Below, one piece after another: positions 1-9,686 of a stretch of DNA of 64,000 bases. Each line of letters starts with the position of its first letter. The first letter of the stretch is position 1. Both the position numbers and the translations under genes were made by a program. The stretch lies in contig NZ_CP007029.1 in NCBI RefSeq assembly GCF_000227685.2, positions 656,501 to 720,500 on the forward strand. Reading direction: 5' to 3'. Source of the DNA: Thioalkalivibrio paradoxus ARh 1 (GTDB lineage Bacteria; Pseudomonadota; Gammaproteobacteria; Ectothiorhodospirales; Ectothiorhodospiraceae). Below the pieces are notes generated by a model. It did no database searches, was not told where the DNA came from, and was given only the letters and a program-made list of their open reading frames with translations.

Positions 1-1488
1 GAAACCAGGGCGATCAAGCGCCGGCTCCAGCGCATCCGCGATCGTGTGGGGCTGGAGCACCCGACCCAGATGGAAGAGAACCTACCCTGTGGTGATTCTA
101 CCGCCGAGTTGGTCCAGCACCGCTACCAGCAACTGTTCAAGGCGGGGCAGATCCTGACCCAGCAGATTGCGATCATCGAGGCCCGTTTCGATACCCTTGA
201 ACGTGACCTCAATGCCCGCTTGCGCGACCGCCAGGACCTGCAGCAGCGCCTGGTCAAGCTCGCGGCGATGATCGTCCAGGAACGGCAGGAACTCGATGTC
301 CTGGACGGTCGGCGTCTGGAGCGCCTGGGAGACTATGCCGTGACGCAGCGGCTGCTCGATGAAGACTGGCGCAGGACCTACCTGCGCAACCAGGAGCGCA
401 CCCGCCTGCTGACGACCGGGCTCTCCGGGCTGTACTACGTGCGGGTGAACTCCGCCGGGGTGAGTCTGCCGCTGGCCGACCCGCTGACGCTGCGCCACGG
501 CAGCGCGCGCGATATCGTGCCCGGCTGTCCGGCCGACGCCGAGTACGAGCTGCCGGACAGCCTGGCGGCCTTCTTCGATACCGTGCGCGAGGTGCCGGTG
601 GCCGACTGGGCGGCGCTGGCACCGGTACTTCCGCGGCTTGCCAACGCGGTACGTGTCGAGCAGGCAGCCGAACTGCGTCAGCTGCGGCTCGCCAGGCTTG
701 GGCAACCGACGCCGAATCAGTCGACGCGGCTCCCGCTGCAGCAGGCGATGTCGAACCTGAACCGGCAGAACCTCGCCGTGCTGGGCACGCTGGCCAGTCA
801 GGAGCCGCCGCTTCGGACCGCGTCGCTGAGCGCCTTCAACCGGGGCAATGCCCGCGTGCTTTCGCTGCAGGATCTGCTCACCGGCAGCGCCGGCAGGCCA
901 CGCTACGACGCGAACCAGCTCCAGACCCGGCTCGAGCAGTGCATCGGCTGCCTGGTCGAGCACCTGGAACGCCTCGCTCCGTCGCTTCGCCTGGAGTGGT
1001 CGCAGCTGGCCGAGGACGACCGGCTGCCGCTGCCGGGTACGGGCCGCTGGCCGGGCCTCGATCGCGCCGAGCAGGACGACTTCAATACCGTGCGCACCAT
1101 CGTCGAACTGATCGACTGGTGGTTCCGCCAGCTCGTCCCGGACGCCTCCGGGGCCGGCCGGTCGGCGCTGCGGAACATGATTCGCGCGGCCGTGATTCAC
1201 TCTGCCCTGGGCGACCCGGCTGGGATCCTGCACGGGGAGGTGCAGGTGCCGCCGCGCCGCCTTGTGGTAGGCGAGCCGATGCGGCTGTCCCTGAACAAGC
1301 CGCCGCCGCCCGGAACGCTGCTGCAGTTGCTCGACCGCAGCCAGCAGGTGGTCGGGTTGCTCAGCGTCGCCGACGCCGATCAGCGTGGCGTGGTGGCCAA
1401 TCTCGTGCAGGTCGATCGCCCGGGTATCCCTGTGGGCAGCGGTTTCACCGTGGTGGCGAGCAAGTTGACCAAGGGGCTGGGCCGCTAG
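1..1488 (+). CDS. eCIS-locus coiled-coil protein, 5' partial
   Basis: Function not recognised. The frame is open from base 1 with no stop, so the gene probably starts left of the window; a GTG at 46 is the first possible internal start. The visible part (about 495 residues) begins with a basic helix, then a long heptad-rich coiled coil full of Gln/Glu/Arg (roughly residues 40-130), then a globular region with a conserved-looking Trp pair (IDWWFRQL) and a small beta domain at the C-terminus. There is no signal peptide and no membrane segment. The TAG stop is followed immediately by the ATG of the next gene, and the row continues into the AAA+ ATPase and DUF4157 genes. I infer an accessory structural or assembly role in an extracellular contractile injection system. 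Confidence 0.7.
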   Translation, partial: ETRAIKRRLQRIRDRVGLEHPTQMEENLPCGDSTAELVQHRYQQLFKAGQILTQQIAIIEARFDTLERDLNARLRDRQDLQQRLVKLAAMIVQERQELDVLDGRRLERLGDYAVTQRLLDEDWRRTYLRNQERTRLLTTGLSGLYYVRVNSAGVSLPLADPLTLRHGSARDIVPGCPADAEYELPDSLAAFFDTVREVPVADWAALAPVLPRLANAVRVEQAAELRQLRLARLGQPTPNQSTRLPLQQAMSNLNRQNLAVLGTLASQEPPLRTASLSAFNRGNARVLSLQDLLTGSAGRPRYDANQLQTRLEQCIGCLVEHLERLAPSLRLEWSQLAEDDRLPLPGTGRWPGLDRAEQDDFNTVRTIVELIDWWFRQLVPDASGAGRSALRNMIRAAVIHSALGDPAGILHGEVQVPPRRLVVGEPMRLSLNKPPPPGTLLQLLDRSQQVVGLLSVADADQRGVVANLVQVDRPGIPVGSGFTVVASKLTKGLGR

Positions 1489-3129
1489 ATGCCGGCGCCG
1501 CGCTGGGGCGTGGTGGTTGATCGACTGCGTCTGCCCGGGCAGACGCCCGACGTCCGCGCCGTGATGGCGCTGGTTGAAACCGCCGACTGGCCGCAGCGAC
1601 GCGACTGGGTGATCGTGCGCAGGATCGAGGCACGCGCGCCGCTTGGCCGCCTTGCCCGGCGCCTCGGTGAGGCGACCGATGCGCAGATCGATCAGGCGGT
1701 GTCGCCCGGTTCGGCGGGCGCGGACCGCGCGGCGGCGATCCGCTTCGTCGACCGGGCCGATCTGCTGGCCTGGCTGAGCGAGGATCTGGCCCGGGGGCGC
1801 GCGGCGACCCGCTGGTATTGGCAGCACTGGCGGCACCTGTTCGGCCGTCCGCCGGCGCGCGCGCTGGCGACACTCTGGCAGGATGACATCGCCCACCTTC
1901 CGGCGGTAACCGCCCGGCTGGCGGAACGCGGGGTCCTGGTCACCGTCTGGCAGGCACTGGATGTCGAGGCCGCGCAAGGGCTGGTCGCTGCGTATGCGCG
2001 GCACGGCGGTGTGCCGCTCGCACCCGCGGCGGGTGTGTCGGATCAGGTGGTGGTCACCCACGACGCCGACCTGCCGCCGACCCTGCGCGGGCGTTGGCTA
2101 CCGGTGCTGCGGGAGTGGGCGCCGGGCGATCCGCACGTGACCCTGGCCGCGTTGCTGGTCGCGCTGGAATGGCAGCCGATCAGGGTCGTCAACCAGCCGG
2201 CCGCGCGCCTGCAATTGGTCTGCCGCGCGCTGCGTCCGCCTGTGCCGTTCGCGCCCCCGCCACCACCGGCGGACGACAGGGCGACCCCTGCGGAGCCTGG
2301 ATTACCGGGAAGCGCCCATCCGGCTCGCAGCGGCGCGTGGGCGCCCCACGCCGGAACCGGGCCGGCTCAGTCCGAGCAGCCGGGTGCGGCACCGCGGCGC
2401 GGGGATGCTCCAAAGCGTCGGTCGGGCGAGCCTCGCATCGCCGAACCGGACACGACTCGACCCGATGCCCAAGCGGGTCCGCGGGTCGGATCCGACCTGC
2501 CGGAACTCGATATGGCCGGGCTGCCGCGTCGGCGCTCGGTGCGCCGGGCGCTGACGGCGTCGGCTCCGCCCGCCCCGGCGGAGCCCGTCGCAGCAGGAAC
2601 ACCGCGCCCCGGTTCGGATGCATCGACCGAGCCCGAGACCGGACCCGATCCGAACCGGAATTCGCTGCAGACCGGGCAGGGGGGGCTGTTCTACCTGATC
2701 AATGTGCTCGAACACCCGCAGATCAGGCGTGTTCTCGAACAGCGGCAGGCCTGGCAGGTGTTGCCCGACGGCTGGTTGTGGCTGTACCGGCTCGGTCGCG
2801 AACTGGACTTCGACCGGGAGGACCCGCTCGCGCATTTTCTCGCCGGGCAGGCAGGCCTGAGCGATCCGGCCGCGCTGGAGAATGCACCCGAGCTGCCGCA
2901 TCTTCGCGAGTTGCTGGCGCAGATCGTGCGCGTCTACCGCGAGCTCTGGAGTCCAGGCCTTCTCGCCGTACGCGGGCGGCTGGTGCATACGGAAAGCCAT
3001 CTCGACCTCCACCTTCCACTGCCGGCCGTACGCTTGCCCGTGCGCCTTGCCGGGCTCGACGTGAACCCGGGCTGGGTGCCGTGGCTGGGGCGGGTGGTGA
3101 CCTTCATTTATTCGGAGGCGGAGGAATGA
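1489..3129 (+). CDS. eCIS-locus protein with Pro-rich linker
   Basis: Function not recognised; 546 residues. Two folded parts are separated by a disordered Pro/Ala/Arg linker (about residues 250-385). The C-terminal part starts with GGLFYLINVLEHP and is rich in Leu/Trp with no catalytic motif I can name. A similar Gly-Leu-Phe-Tyr-Leu-x-Asn segment occurs, as I recall, in unnamed proteins of other contractile-injection loci, which is weak support. The ATG directly abuts the previous stop, and the TGA overlaps the ATG of the ATPase gene (ATGA), so the three genes are translationally coupled. No signal peptide is visible, so it is probably a cytoplasmic or particle component. Confidence 0.65.
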   Translation: MPAPRWGVVVDRLRLPGQTPDVRAVMALVETADWPQRRDWVIVRRIEARAPLGRLARRLGEATDAQIDQAVSPGSAGADRAAAIRFVDRADLLAWLSEDLARGRAATRWYWQHWRHLFGRPPARALATLWQDDIAHLPAVTARLAERGVLVTVWQALDVEAAQGLVAAYARHGGVPLAPAAGVSDQVVVTHDADLPPTLRGRWLPVLREWAPGDPHVTLAALLVALEWQPIRVVNQPAARLQLVCRALRPPVPFAPPPPPADDRATPAEPGLPGSAHPARSGAWAPHAGTGPAQSEQPGAAPRRGDAPKRRSGEPRIAEPDTTRPDAQAGPRVGSDLPELDMAGLPRRRSVRRALTASAPPAPAEPVAAGTPRPGSDASTEPETGPDPNRNSLQTGQGGLFYLINVLEHPQIRRVLEQRQAWQVLPDGWLWLYRLGRELDFDREDPLAHFLAGQAGLSDPAALENAPELPHLRELLAQIVRVYRELWSPGLLAVRGRLVHTESHLDLHLPLPAVRLPVRLAGLDVNPGWVPWLGRVVTFIYSEAEE

Positions 3130-5072
3130 GCCGTCCGGTGGAGTCGCTGCCGCGGCCACAGGCGCCGGAAGCGCTCAGGACCCTGCTGCGGGCGGGACTC
3201 GCCGAATTCATCGCCCGCAGCCTGGGGCCGGATGAACCACTGAGTGCACTGGTGCTGGACGAGCGTTCCGACTTGGGCGCGAGGTTGCCCTGGGCCGTGC
3301 AGCGCGATCTGGCGCTGCGCGCCTGGCCTCCGCGCCACGGTGCCCTGGCGCGGCTGGTCGAGGAATTCGGCCTGGATCTCCCCCAGGGCTTTCTGCTGGC
3401 GCTGGCGGGAGAGAGCGAGGCCTCGCACCCGGTCACCCTGGCGGTCGCCGAATTGCAGGCGCCTGGGGACAGTGCGCGGCCGACGGTGCATCTGGCGGTG
3501 GCGCTGCTGCGGGCCCTGTTCGGCGCCGAGGTCATCGACGTCCCGAAACTGTGCGCCGGCCCGTTGCTGCGGTACCAGGTACTGGAGCTCGAAGGCGATG
3601 GGCCGTTGCCGCTGCAGCAACTCAGGATCTCGCCCGCGCTCTGGTCCGTGCTGACGGAATCGGCCGTCGACTGGCCGCAGGGACGGATGTTGACGACGGA
3701 GCGTGCACCGCTCCTCGCCAGCGCCGCGCGTGAGCAGGCAGCGCGGCTGGCGGCCGTGATCCGCGGGGGCGCAGCCACGGGGCTGGTGCTGCGCGGAGCG
3801 CCGGGCAGTGGTCGTTCGCAGCTGGCCGCACTGATCGGGGCTGAACTCGGCCGCAGGCCGCTGCAGATCGCCGACACACTTTGGTTGGAACAGCCGGCGT
3901 TCCGGCTGGCCAGCCGCGTCGCCGGCTGGCTGCCCGTGCTGTCACCCCGGGTCGGGCCTGGCGAGGCCTGGCAGGGCAGGGTCGAGCCCGGCGTTCCGCT
4001 GGTCGTCCTGCTCGGGCGCGACGGGACCGTGGAGGGCGAGGGCTGGCTGGAACTGGAGTTGCCTCTGCCCACATTGGCCGAGCGCCGACGATTCTGGCGC
4101 GAATGCCTGCCGTCCGGGTTGGCCGACGAGTGCGCCGGCGCGCTGCTGAGCGGGCCCGCGATCGCCCGTGTTGCTGCCAGCGCGAAGCTGCAGGCGGCGC
4201 AGGCGGGCATCGAGGTCGGGCCTGAACACCTGCTGCGTGCGCGACGGGAACTGGGCGCGGCATCGTTGCGGCTGTTGGCGCAGCCGTTGGAGTCAACGGT
4301 GGGGAAGGACGCGCTGGTGGTGCCGGAGGCGGTGCAGTCCGCGCTGGAGGCTCTGATTGCCCGCGTTCACCAGCGCGAGGCGGTATGGAAAGGACTTGGG
4401 CAGACGCTCGCCGCCACGCGCACCCCGGGGGTGCGCGCGCTGTTCGTCGGCGAGAGCGGCACCGGCAAGACGCTGGCGGCCAGCTACGTGGCCACCGCGC
4501 TGGCGGCGCCGTTGTACCGGGTCGATCTGGCCGCCGTGATGAACAAGTACATCGGCGAGTCGGAAAAGAATCTGGCCGCGTTGCTCGACCAGGCCGCCGC
4601 CTGCGATGCCGCGCTGCTGTTCGACGAAGCCGACGCGCTGTTCGGCCGGCGCAGTGACGGCAAGGACACCGGCGAGCGCTACGCCAACATGCTCACCAAC
4701 TTCCTGCTCAGCCGGATCGAGACCCACCCGGGGCTGGTGATCCTCACCAGCAACAGCCGCGAGCGCATCGATGGCGCGTTCAACCGCAGGCTGGATGCGG
4801 TGATCGAGTTCCCGCTGCCGCGTTTTGCCGAGCGGCTCGCGTTGTGGCACAGCCATTTCGGTGCGCGTGCCCCCGATGCCGATGTCTGCCGTCACCTCGC
4901 AAGCCACTGCGACCTGGCCGGCGGTCAGATCCGCAATGTCGTACTGCATGCAGCGGTGGCGACCACGGCGCAAGGGCCCATTCCCGTGCCGGCTCTGCTC
5001 GCGGCCCTGCGCAAGGAATACGACAAGCTGGGACGCGGCCTGCCCGCGAGGCTGGAGCGCCTGGGGGCCTGA
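3126..5072 (+). CDS. AAA+ ATPase of the eCIS type
   Basis: A 648-residue ATPase of the kind found in every eCIS locus (Afp15-like), thought to act in assembly or disassembly of the particle in the cytoplasm. The C-terminal module is complete: Walker A GESGTGKT at about residues 442-449, Walker B LLFDEADALF near 497-506, and a sensor/arginine-finger segment (TSNSRERIDGAFNRRLD). An upstream P-loop-like GAPGSGRS (about 224-231) has Arg in place of the catalytic Lys, so the first module is a degenerate second AAA domain. The start is set by an ATGA overlap with the previous gene; the frame is open further upstream but that part is a shadow of the neighbour. The stop TGA is followed one base later by the DUF4157 gene. 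Confidence 0.9.
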   Translation: MSRPVESLPRPQAPEALRTLLRAGLAEFIARSLGPDEPLSALVLDERSDLGARLPWAVQRDLALRAWPPRHGALARLVEEFGLDLPQGFLLALAGESEASHPVTLAVAELQAPGDSARPTVHLAVALLRALFGAEVIDVPKLCAGPLLRYQVLELEGDGPLPLQQLRISPALWSVLTESAVDWPQGRMLTTERAPLLASAAREQAARLAAVIRGGAATGLVLRGAPGSGRSQLAALIGAELGRRPLQIADTLWLEQPAFRLASRVAGWLPVLSPRVGPGEAWQGRVEPGVPLVVLLGRDGTVEGEGWLELELPLPTLAERRRFWRECLPSGLADECAGALLSGPAIARVAASAKLQAAQAGIEVGPEHLLRARRELGAASLRLLAQPLESTVGKDALVVPEAVQSALEALIARVHQREAVWKGLGQTLAATRTPGVRALFVGESGTGKTLAASYVATALAAPLYRVDLAAVMNKYIGESEKNLAALLDQAAACDAALLFDEADALFGRRSDGKDTGERYANMLTNFLLSRIETHPGLVILTSNSRERIDGAFNRRLDAVIEFPLPRFAERLALWHSHFGARAPDADVCRHLASHCDLAGGQIRNVVLHAAVATTAQGPIPVPALLAALRKEYDKLGRGLPARLERLGA

Positions 5073-5073
5073 T

Positions 5074-8000
5074 ATGGCGACGGTGACCCAGAAACCCCGC
5101 AGCGGCGCCACGACGGTTGAGTCGAAACCGGCGTCACGACCCTCGCGCAAGGCGATCGCGCGCAAGCCTGCGTACCTGCGGGCCAAGCTTGCGGTCAGCC
5201 ACCCGCAGGATGCGCAGGAGCAGGAAGCGGATCACGTCGCCAGTGAGGTCAGTCGCACCCCGAGGGCGGTCGCGCCGCGCGGCGTGCAGCGCAGTGCCCA
5301 CGAAGGCTCGCCGCAGGAGAACCACGAACTCGACGAGCAGCAGGGGGTGGTGGCTGCGGCGCGCGCACTCGCCCGCCTCCCGTCCGGGTTGCCCGCCGCG
5401 GCGCGTGAGCAGGCCGAGGAAGAGGTCGCGGCGGCGATGCGCCGGCCCGAGGAAGTCGAGCCCGTCATGCGCGAAGCGGCGGAGCCCGAGGAGGTGATGC
5501 GCGAGGCGGCCGAGCCCGAGGAGGTGATGCGCGAAGCGGAAGAGCCCGAGGAGGCAATCCGCGAGGCGCTCGAAGAGCCGGAAACGCTCCAGCGGCAGGA
5601 AGAGGACGAGATCGTCCAGGCCAGAGTCGCGCGCGAGGCCGGGCCGGAGGAGGACGAGATCGCGGGGCAGCCGCTGGAAGCCGAGACCGAGGCGGCGATC
5701 GAGGCACGGATCGGTCGCGGCGACCCGTTGCCGGAAGACGTGCTGCACGACATGCAGACCCGCTTCGGGCGCAGCTTCGAACAGGTGCGCATCCACACCG
5801 ACGCCGAGGCCGCCGCCCTCTGCGCGCGCATCAGGGCCCGTGCTTTCACGGTCGGAAGCGACGTCTTCTTCGCCAGCGGCGAATTTGCTCCGCAGGCAGA
5901 GACTGGTCGTGAACTATTGGCGCATGAGTTGGCGCACGTGGTGCAACAGAGTGCTGGCGCGAAGCGTTTGGCTCGTCAGGTGGATCCAGTGCCCTCCGTT
6001 CCTGTGGGCAACGCCGCTGCTACGGCGGCTCTGGCCGACCTGTCTGTGCTGGATTTGCCACCGATCAAACACCGGCATGCTGCACTGTATACCGGTGCTG
6101 GCGCCCGACGGGCGGCCGGCTACGAGCGCAACACCGCTCAGAGCCAGATAGCGGTTTGGAACGCAGGGGTTCAAGTCTCCGAAGACACCATCGAAGAAAA
6201 GCTGCGCGCCCAGGATCCGTCCTTTGTCCGCCCCAGTAGTCCAAACGCACAGGTGAACTTCCGAGCCGGCTCCTCGACCATCTCGACATCCTGGCGCAGC
6301 CTGCGCGGTCGGCTGTTGATCCCGGACTGGGACCGCCGTGGCCAGCGTCTTACGGATCGTGCTAGCCGTTTCCAAGTCGACCACATGGTGGAGCTGCAAG
6401 TGTTTGGCGACACCTCGGGTAACGCCGGCAATACCGTGGGCAACCTCGAGCTTCTCAAGGGCAGCCCCAACGCAAGCTCGGGGGCGACCATCATGACGTC
6501 CATCTACAACCGGGTCGGCGCCTTCCTGAATGCGAGCGATCCCGGCTATGCGGCTCTCAGCGACGGGCAGAAACGGGCTCGCCGCCGCGCCTTCCTGCGT
6601 ACCCATAGCATCAATTTCACCGAGATCCGGCGAGGGCCTGGTCGTGCCGGCACCGACAGCGACTGGTGGACCCGAGCCGAGATCGAGGAAGCTGCGCCGC
6701 TGGATGCCGTGCAGCCCCTTCCGTCGGCTCGGCTGGAAGGGTCATCCGGTCACTTCGTGCTGGCCTCCGGTGTCGGCGGTGTCGAGGTCGCTCGCTACCG
6801 TTACAACACACTCACGTTCACGCCCGGCACCGAGCGGGCGCGAAAGGCGTTGGCCGGCATCCGCATCGACGAGTTCAACCTCAACGACGCAGCCGAACTT
6901 GGACAGACGGGTGAGCCCATCGGTAGCGTAACCGGCACATGGGACCTGCCCAACGGCTTTCGCTCCAACGAGCGGGTGATCATTCCGCTGGTGGCGGTGG
7001 GGCCGTACGCCGGCGCACCGGGCCAGATCCCGGGCCTTAACACGGATTTCAGCCACTTGAGCCCGGTTAACCTTCCAGAGGTGGACATCCGGGATGGCAA
7101 GCTCTATGCCGAGGGCACGATTGCCCCCAGCCTGCCGTTACTGCGCGGCCACCCAATCAACGTGACTCTCAACGGCAACGACCTGCGTTTCGAGATCGCC
7201 TATTCGCCGCAGATGCTGTCGCTGCCCATCCCGGGCGTGGCCATCGATGACTGTACGCTGTCGCTCTATTTCAGCACCCAGCAGGGATTCGGTGGTGCCG
7301 GCCAGATCGACTTTAGCGTCGAGCGCATGGGTGCCGGCGAACTGCAGGTACAGGCGAACCAGCGCGAAGGCTTTTCGGCGGCCGGTGCCTTCCACTTCGA
7401 CACCGAACTCTTCGACCAAGCCGAGGTTCGCATCTGGTATCGTCAGGGGGCGTTTGGCGGTGTGGGCACGCTGGCCATCACAAGCCCGAACAAGGTACGC
7501 GGCATCCGTTCAGCCAGCGTTACGGCCGAGTTTGGCGAGGGCCGCTTCTCCGCCATCGGAGACGTGCAGCCCGACATTCCAGGCGTTCAGCAGGCTGGCC
7601 TCAACGTGGGCTACGAGGAGGAGAACGGGCTTACCATAGGCGGCAGCCTGCAACTGGCGGCCAACCCCGCGATCCGCTCAGGCAACGTTGATGTGACAGT
7701 CCGGAAGCAGGGTGAGCGCTGGCGGGTTGCTGCCACTGGCACGGCGCAGCCAGCCATCCCCGGCGTTGCGTCGCAACTCACCGTGGGCTACGACGATGGT
7801 GCTTTCACTGCCGAATTCAGCGGTGCCTTCACCCGCGGCATGCTCTCGGGCCAGGTCACGGTGGGTGTCAGCAACCGCAGCGTCGGCGAGGATGGCCGCC
7901 CCAGCGGCGAGCCGCAGCCAGATGCCCCGCTGCTGGTATATGGGAGCGGCTCGGCCACCGTACGGGTTGCGCCCTGGCTGCAGGGGACTGCGGGTATCGT

Positions 8001-8706
8001 GTTTGCGCCGGACGGGGAGGTGACGGTCACCGGGGAGATCGCGCTACCGAGCGAAATGCCCATCTTCGGCCGTCGCGAGTTCGAGCGCTCGTTCTTCAAC
8101 ATCTCCGTTCAGGTGCCGATCATTACCGGCGTCGTTGCCGAGATCGGCGGTGGCCTCTCCGCCAGTGCGGTGATCGGGCCGGGCGTGATCGACCGGCTGC
8201 GACTGGGAATCGAGTACAACCCGGCGCGCGAGCAGGACACGCATGTCACCGGCACCGCACACCTCAGCATCCCTGCCAGCGCCGGGTTGCGGCTTTCGGC
8301 CAACGCCGGTATCGGCCTTGGCATCACTGGCGCCAGCGCCACCGGTGGTCTGGAGATCGGGGGTACGCTGGGTGTCGCCGGGGCCGCCGAGGCCGGCGTG
8401 AACATCGACTGGATGCCCAGCCGGGGGCTGGAACTCAATACCCGGGTGGGCGTGCATGCGCAGCCCAGCTTCACATTCGACATCTCCGGCTATGTCCGGG
8501 TGCGGGTGCTCGGCAGGAGCCTTTACTACAACCGCTGGGAGTTGGCATCGTTCCGTTACGGCTCCGACATTCGCTTCGGTATCCACCTGCCCGTGCACTA
8601 TGTTGAGGGCGAGCCGTTCGACATTTCCCTGAACGACATCGAGTTCGAGGTTCCGAATATCGATACCCGCCGGCTCGTGCGCGGACTGATTGCGAGGATC
8701 AGGTAA
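5074..8706 (+). CDS. DUF4157 (eCIS core domain) protein, putative effector with HNH-like segment
   Basis: 1210 residues. Order: basic N-terminus; Glu-rich 10-residue repeats of the type VMREAAEPEE (about 130-170); a DUF4157/eCIS core domain (about 217-293) with the zinc-protease-like site HELAH at about 284-288; an HNH/endonuclease-like segment with VDHMVEL (about 435-441), NLELL (about 457) and NASSG; then about 700 residues of beta-rich repeats up to the C-terminus. DUF4157 is the signature domain of toxin or cargo proteins carried by contractile injection systems. The HNH reading is mine, from the Asp-His...Asn...Asn pattern. The ATG starts two bases after the ATPase stop; the stop overlaps the next ATG (TAATG). 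It is likely cargo or a cargo adaptor; nuclease activity is inference. Confidence 0.85.
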   Translation: MATVTQKPRSGATTVESKPASRPSRKAIARKPAYLRAKLAVSHPQDAQEQEADHVASEVSRTPRAVAPRGVQRSAHEGSPQENHELDEQQGVVAAARALARLPSGLPAAAREQAEEEVAAAMRRPEEVEPVMREAAEPEEVMREAAEPEEVMREAEEPEEAIREALEEPETLQRQEEDEIVQARVAREAGPEEDEIAGQPLEAETEAAIEARIGRGDPLPEDVLHDMQTRFGRSFEQVRIHTDAEAAALCARIRARAFTVGSDVFFASGEFAPQAETGRELLAHELAHVVQQSAGAKRLARQVDPVPSVPVGNAAATAALADLSVLDLPPIKHRHAALYTGAGARRAAGYERNTAQSQIAVWNAGVQVSEDTIEEKLRAQDPSFVRPSSPNAQVNFRAGSSTISTSWRSLRGRLLIPDWDRRGQRLTDRASRFQVDHMVELQVFGDTSGNAGNTVGNLELLKGSPNASSGATIMTSIYNRVGAFLNASDPGYAALSDGQKRARRRAFLRTHSINFTEIRRGPGRAGTDSDWWTRAEIEEAAPLDAVQPLPSARLEGSSGHFVLASGVGGVEVARYRYNTLTFTPGTERARKALAGIRIDEFNLNDAAELGQTGEPIGSVTGTWDLPNGFRSNERVIIPLVAVGPYAGAPGQIPGLNTDFSHLSPVNLPEVDIRDGKLYAEGTIAPSLPLLRGHPINVTLNGNDLRFEIAYSPQMLSLPIPGVAIDDCTLSLYFSTQQGFGGAGQIDFSVERMGAGELQVQANQREGFSAAGAFHFDTELFDQAEVRIWYRQGAFGGVGTLAITSPNKVRGIRSASVTAEFGEGRFSAIGDVQPDIPGVQQAGLNVGYEEENGLTIGGSLQLAANPAIRSGNVDVTVRKQGERWRVAATGTAQPAIPGVASQLTVGYDDGAFTAEFSGAFTRGMLSGQVTVGVSNRSVGEDGRPSGEPQPDAPLLVYGSGSATVRVAPWLQGTAGIVFAPDGEVTVTGEIALPSEMPIFGRREFERSFFNISVQVPIITGVVAEIGGGLSASAVIGPGVIDRLRLGIEYNPAREQDTHVTGTAHLSIPASAGLRLSANAGIGLGITGASATGGLEIGGTLGVAGAAEAGVNIDWMPSRGLELNTRVGVHAQPSFTFDISGYVRVRVLGRSLYYNRWELASFRYGSDIRFGIHLPVHYVEGEPFDISLNDIEFEVPNIDTRRLVRGLIARIR

Positions 8707-9686
8707 TGACCGGCCCCCGCGACCACATCGAAGAGGGTGTGCGCCACCACCTCGCCGGTGAGCTGGAGGCGGCTGCCAGCGCCTATCGCGCTGCGCTGGA
8801 GCTCGAGGCGGACAACGCCACTGCGCATAACAACCTCGGGTTCATCTACGGTCAGCAGCAGCGCTGGGAAGAGGCGTTGCGCCACTTGGGGCGGGCTGTG
8901 GAACTGGCGCCCGGAATGGCCATGGCCCACAGCAACCTGGGCCAGGTCCTGGTGGCCCGGGGCGCGGCCGAGCAGGGTCTGACGCATCTCGACCGCGCGA
9001 CCCGGCTCGCGCCTGGCGAGGTGCAGGTCTGGGACAACCTTGCGCGCAACCGTCTGCACCTCGGTGATGCAGCCGGTGCCGTCGAGGCCTGGCAGGAGGC
9101 TGTGCGCCTGGTGCCGGGCGATCCCCGGCTGCTGTCCCGCCTGGGCACGGCGATGGCGGCGTGCGGTCTGCTGGATCAGGCAATCGACCGCTTTCGGAGC
9201 TTGCTCGAAGTCGAACCCCGCCACGTCGACGCCTGGGTGCAGCTTGGCATCACCCTGTTCCTGCGCAAGGACCTCGGCAGTGCCCGGGATGCCTTGCTGC
9301 AGGCGTTGGCGCTCGCGCCCAGCGACCTTTCAGCCTTGCGCCACCTGGGGCTGGTGCAGTTGGCCTGTGGCGAGCAGCGCGATGCGTTGCAGACCTTCGA
9401 TGCGCTGTACCGCCTCGATGCCAGGCAGTTCGACAACCGGCTTGATCTGGCCGTGCTCCTGCTCTCCCAGGGGCAGGCGCCCGACGCGCTCGCGCACTTG
9501 CGAGAGCTGTCGGAAGCGCTGGCCGGCAACGAGCGTGTTGGCTTCTACCTCGCACTGGCCTTGCGCGAGACCGGGGCCGAGGAAGAGGCAAGGGAACGGC
9601 TGGACGCGCTGGTGGCCGCCGGGGGGGAATACGCGCGAAGAGCCGCGGAGCTTCTGGGTGAAGGTGACAAAACATCTGAGAAATGA
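8706..9686 (+). CDS. tetratricopeptide repeat protein
   Basis: A 326-residue TPR protein. At least seven degenerate 34-residue helix pairs are visible, with the usual pattern of small residues at positions 8 and 20 and Pro at 32 (AYRAALELEADNATAHNNLG, LGRAVELAPGMAMAHSNLG, LDRATRLAPGEVQVWDNLA and so on). There is no signal peptide. Its start overlaps the stop of the DUF4157 gene by one base, so it is the last gene of the eCIS accessory operon. TPR proteins act as protein-binding scaffolds; a chaperone or loading role for the large upstream effector is the natural inference but nothing in the sequence proves it. Confidence 0.85.
   Translation: MTGPRDHIEEGVRHHLAGELEAAASAYRAALELEADNATAHNNLGFIYGQQQRWEEALRHLGRAVELAPGMAMAHSNLGQVLVARGAAEQGLTHLDRATRLAPGEVQVWDNLARNRLHLGDAAGAVEAWQEAVRLVPGDPRLLSRLGTAMAACGLLDQAIDRFRSLLEVEPRHVDAWVQLGITLFLRKDLGSARDALLQALALAPSDLSALRHLGLVQLACGEQRDALQTFDALYRLDARQFDNRLDLAVLLLSQGQAPDALAHLRELSEALAGNERVGFYLALALRETGAEEEARERLDALVAAGGEYARRAAELLGEGDKTSEK

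Noticed and set aside
82-2061. A 659-codon minus-strand frame opposite the first eCIS genes
   Set aside because: Arg/Gln/His-rich shadow of two overlapping, coherent plus-strand genes; no domain and no start signal.
2094-3125. In-frame 5' extension of the AAA+ ATPase by 344 codons
   Set aside because: The extension overlaps the previous gene completely, is Arg/Ala/Gly-rich and unlike any ATPase N-terminus; the ATGA overlap at 3126 is a far better start.
4825-5073. In-frame 5' extension of the DUF4157 protein
   Set aside because: It overlaps the end of the ATPase gene; the ATG at 5074 follows the ATPase stop directly, as elsewhere in the operon.
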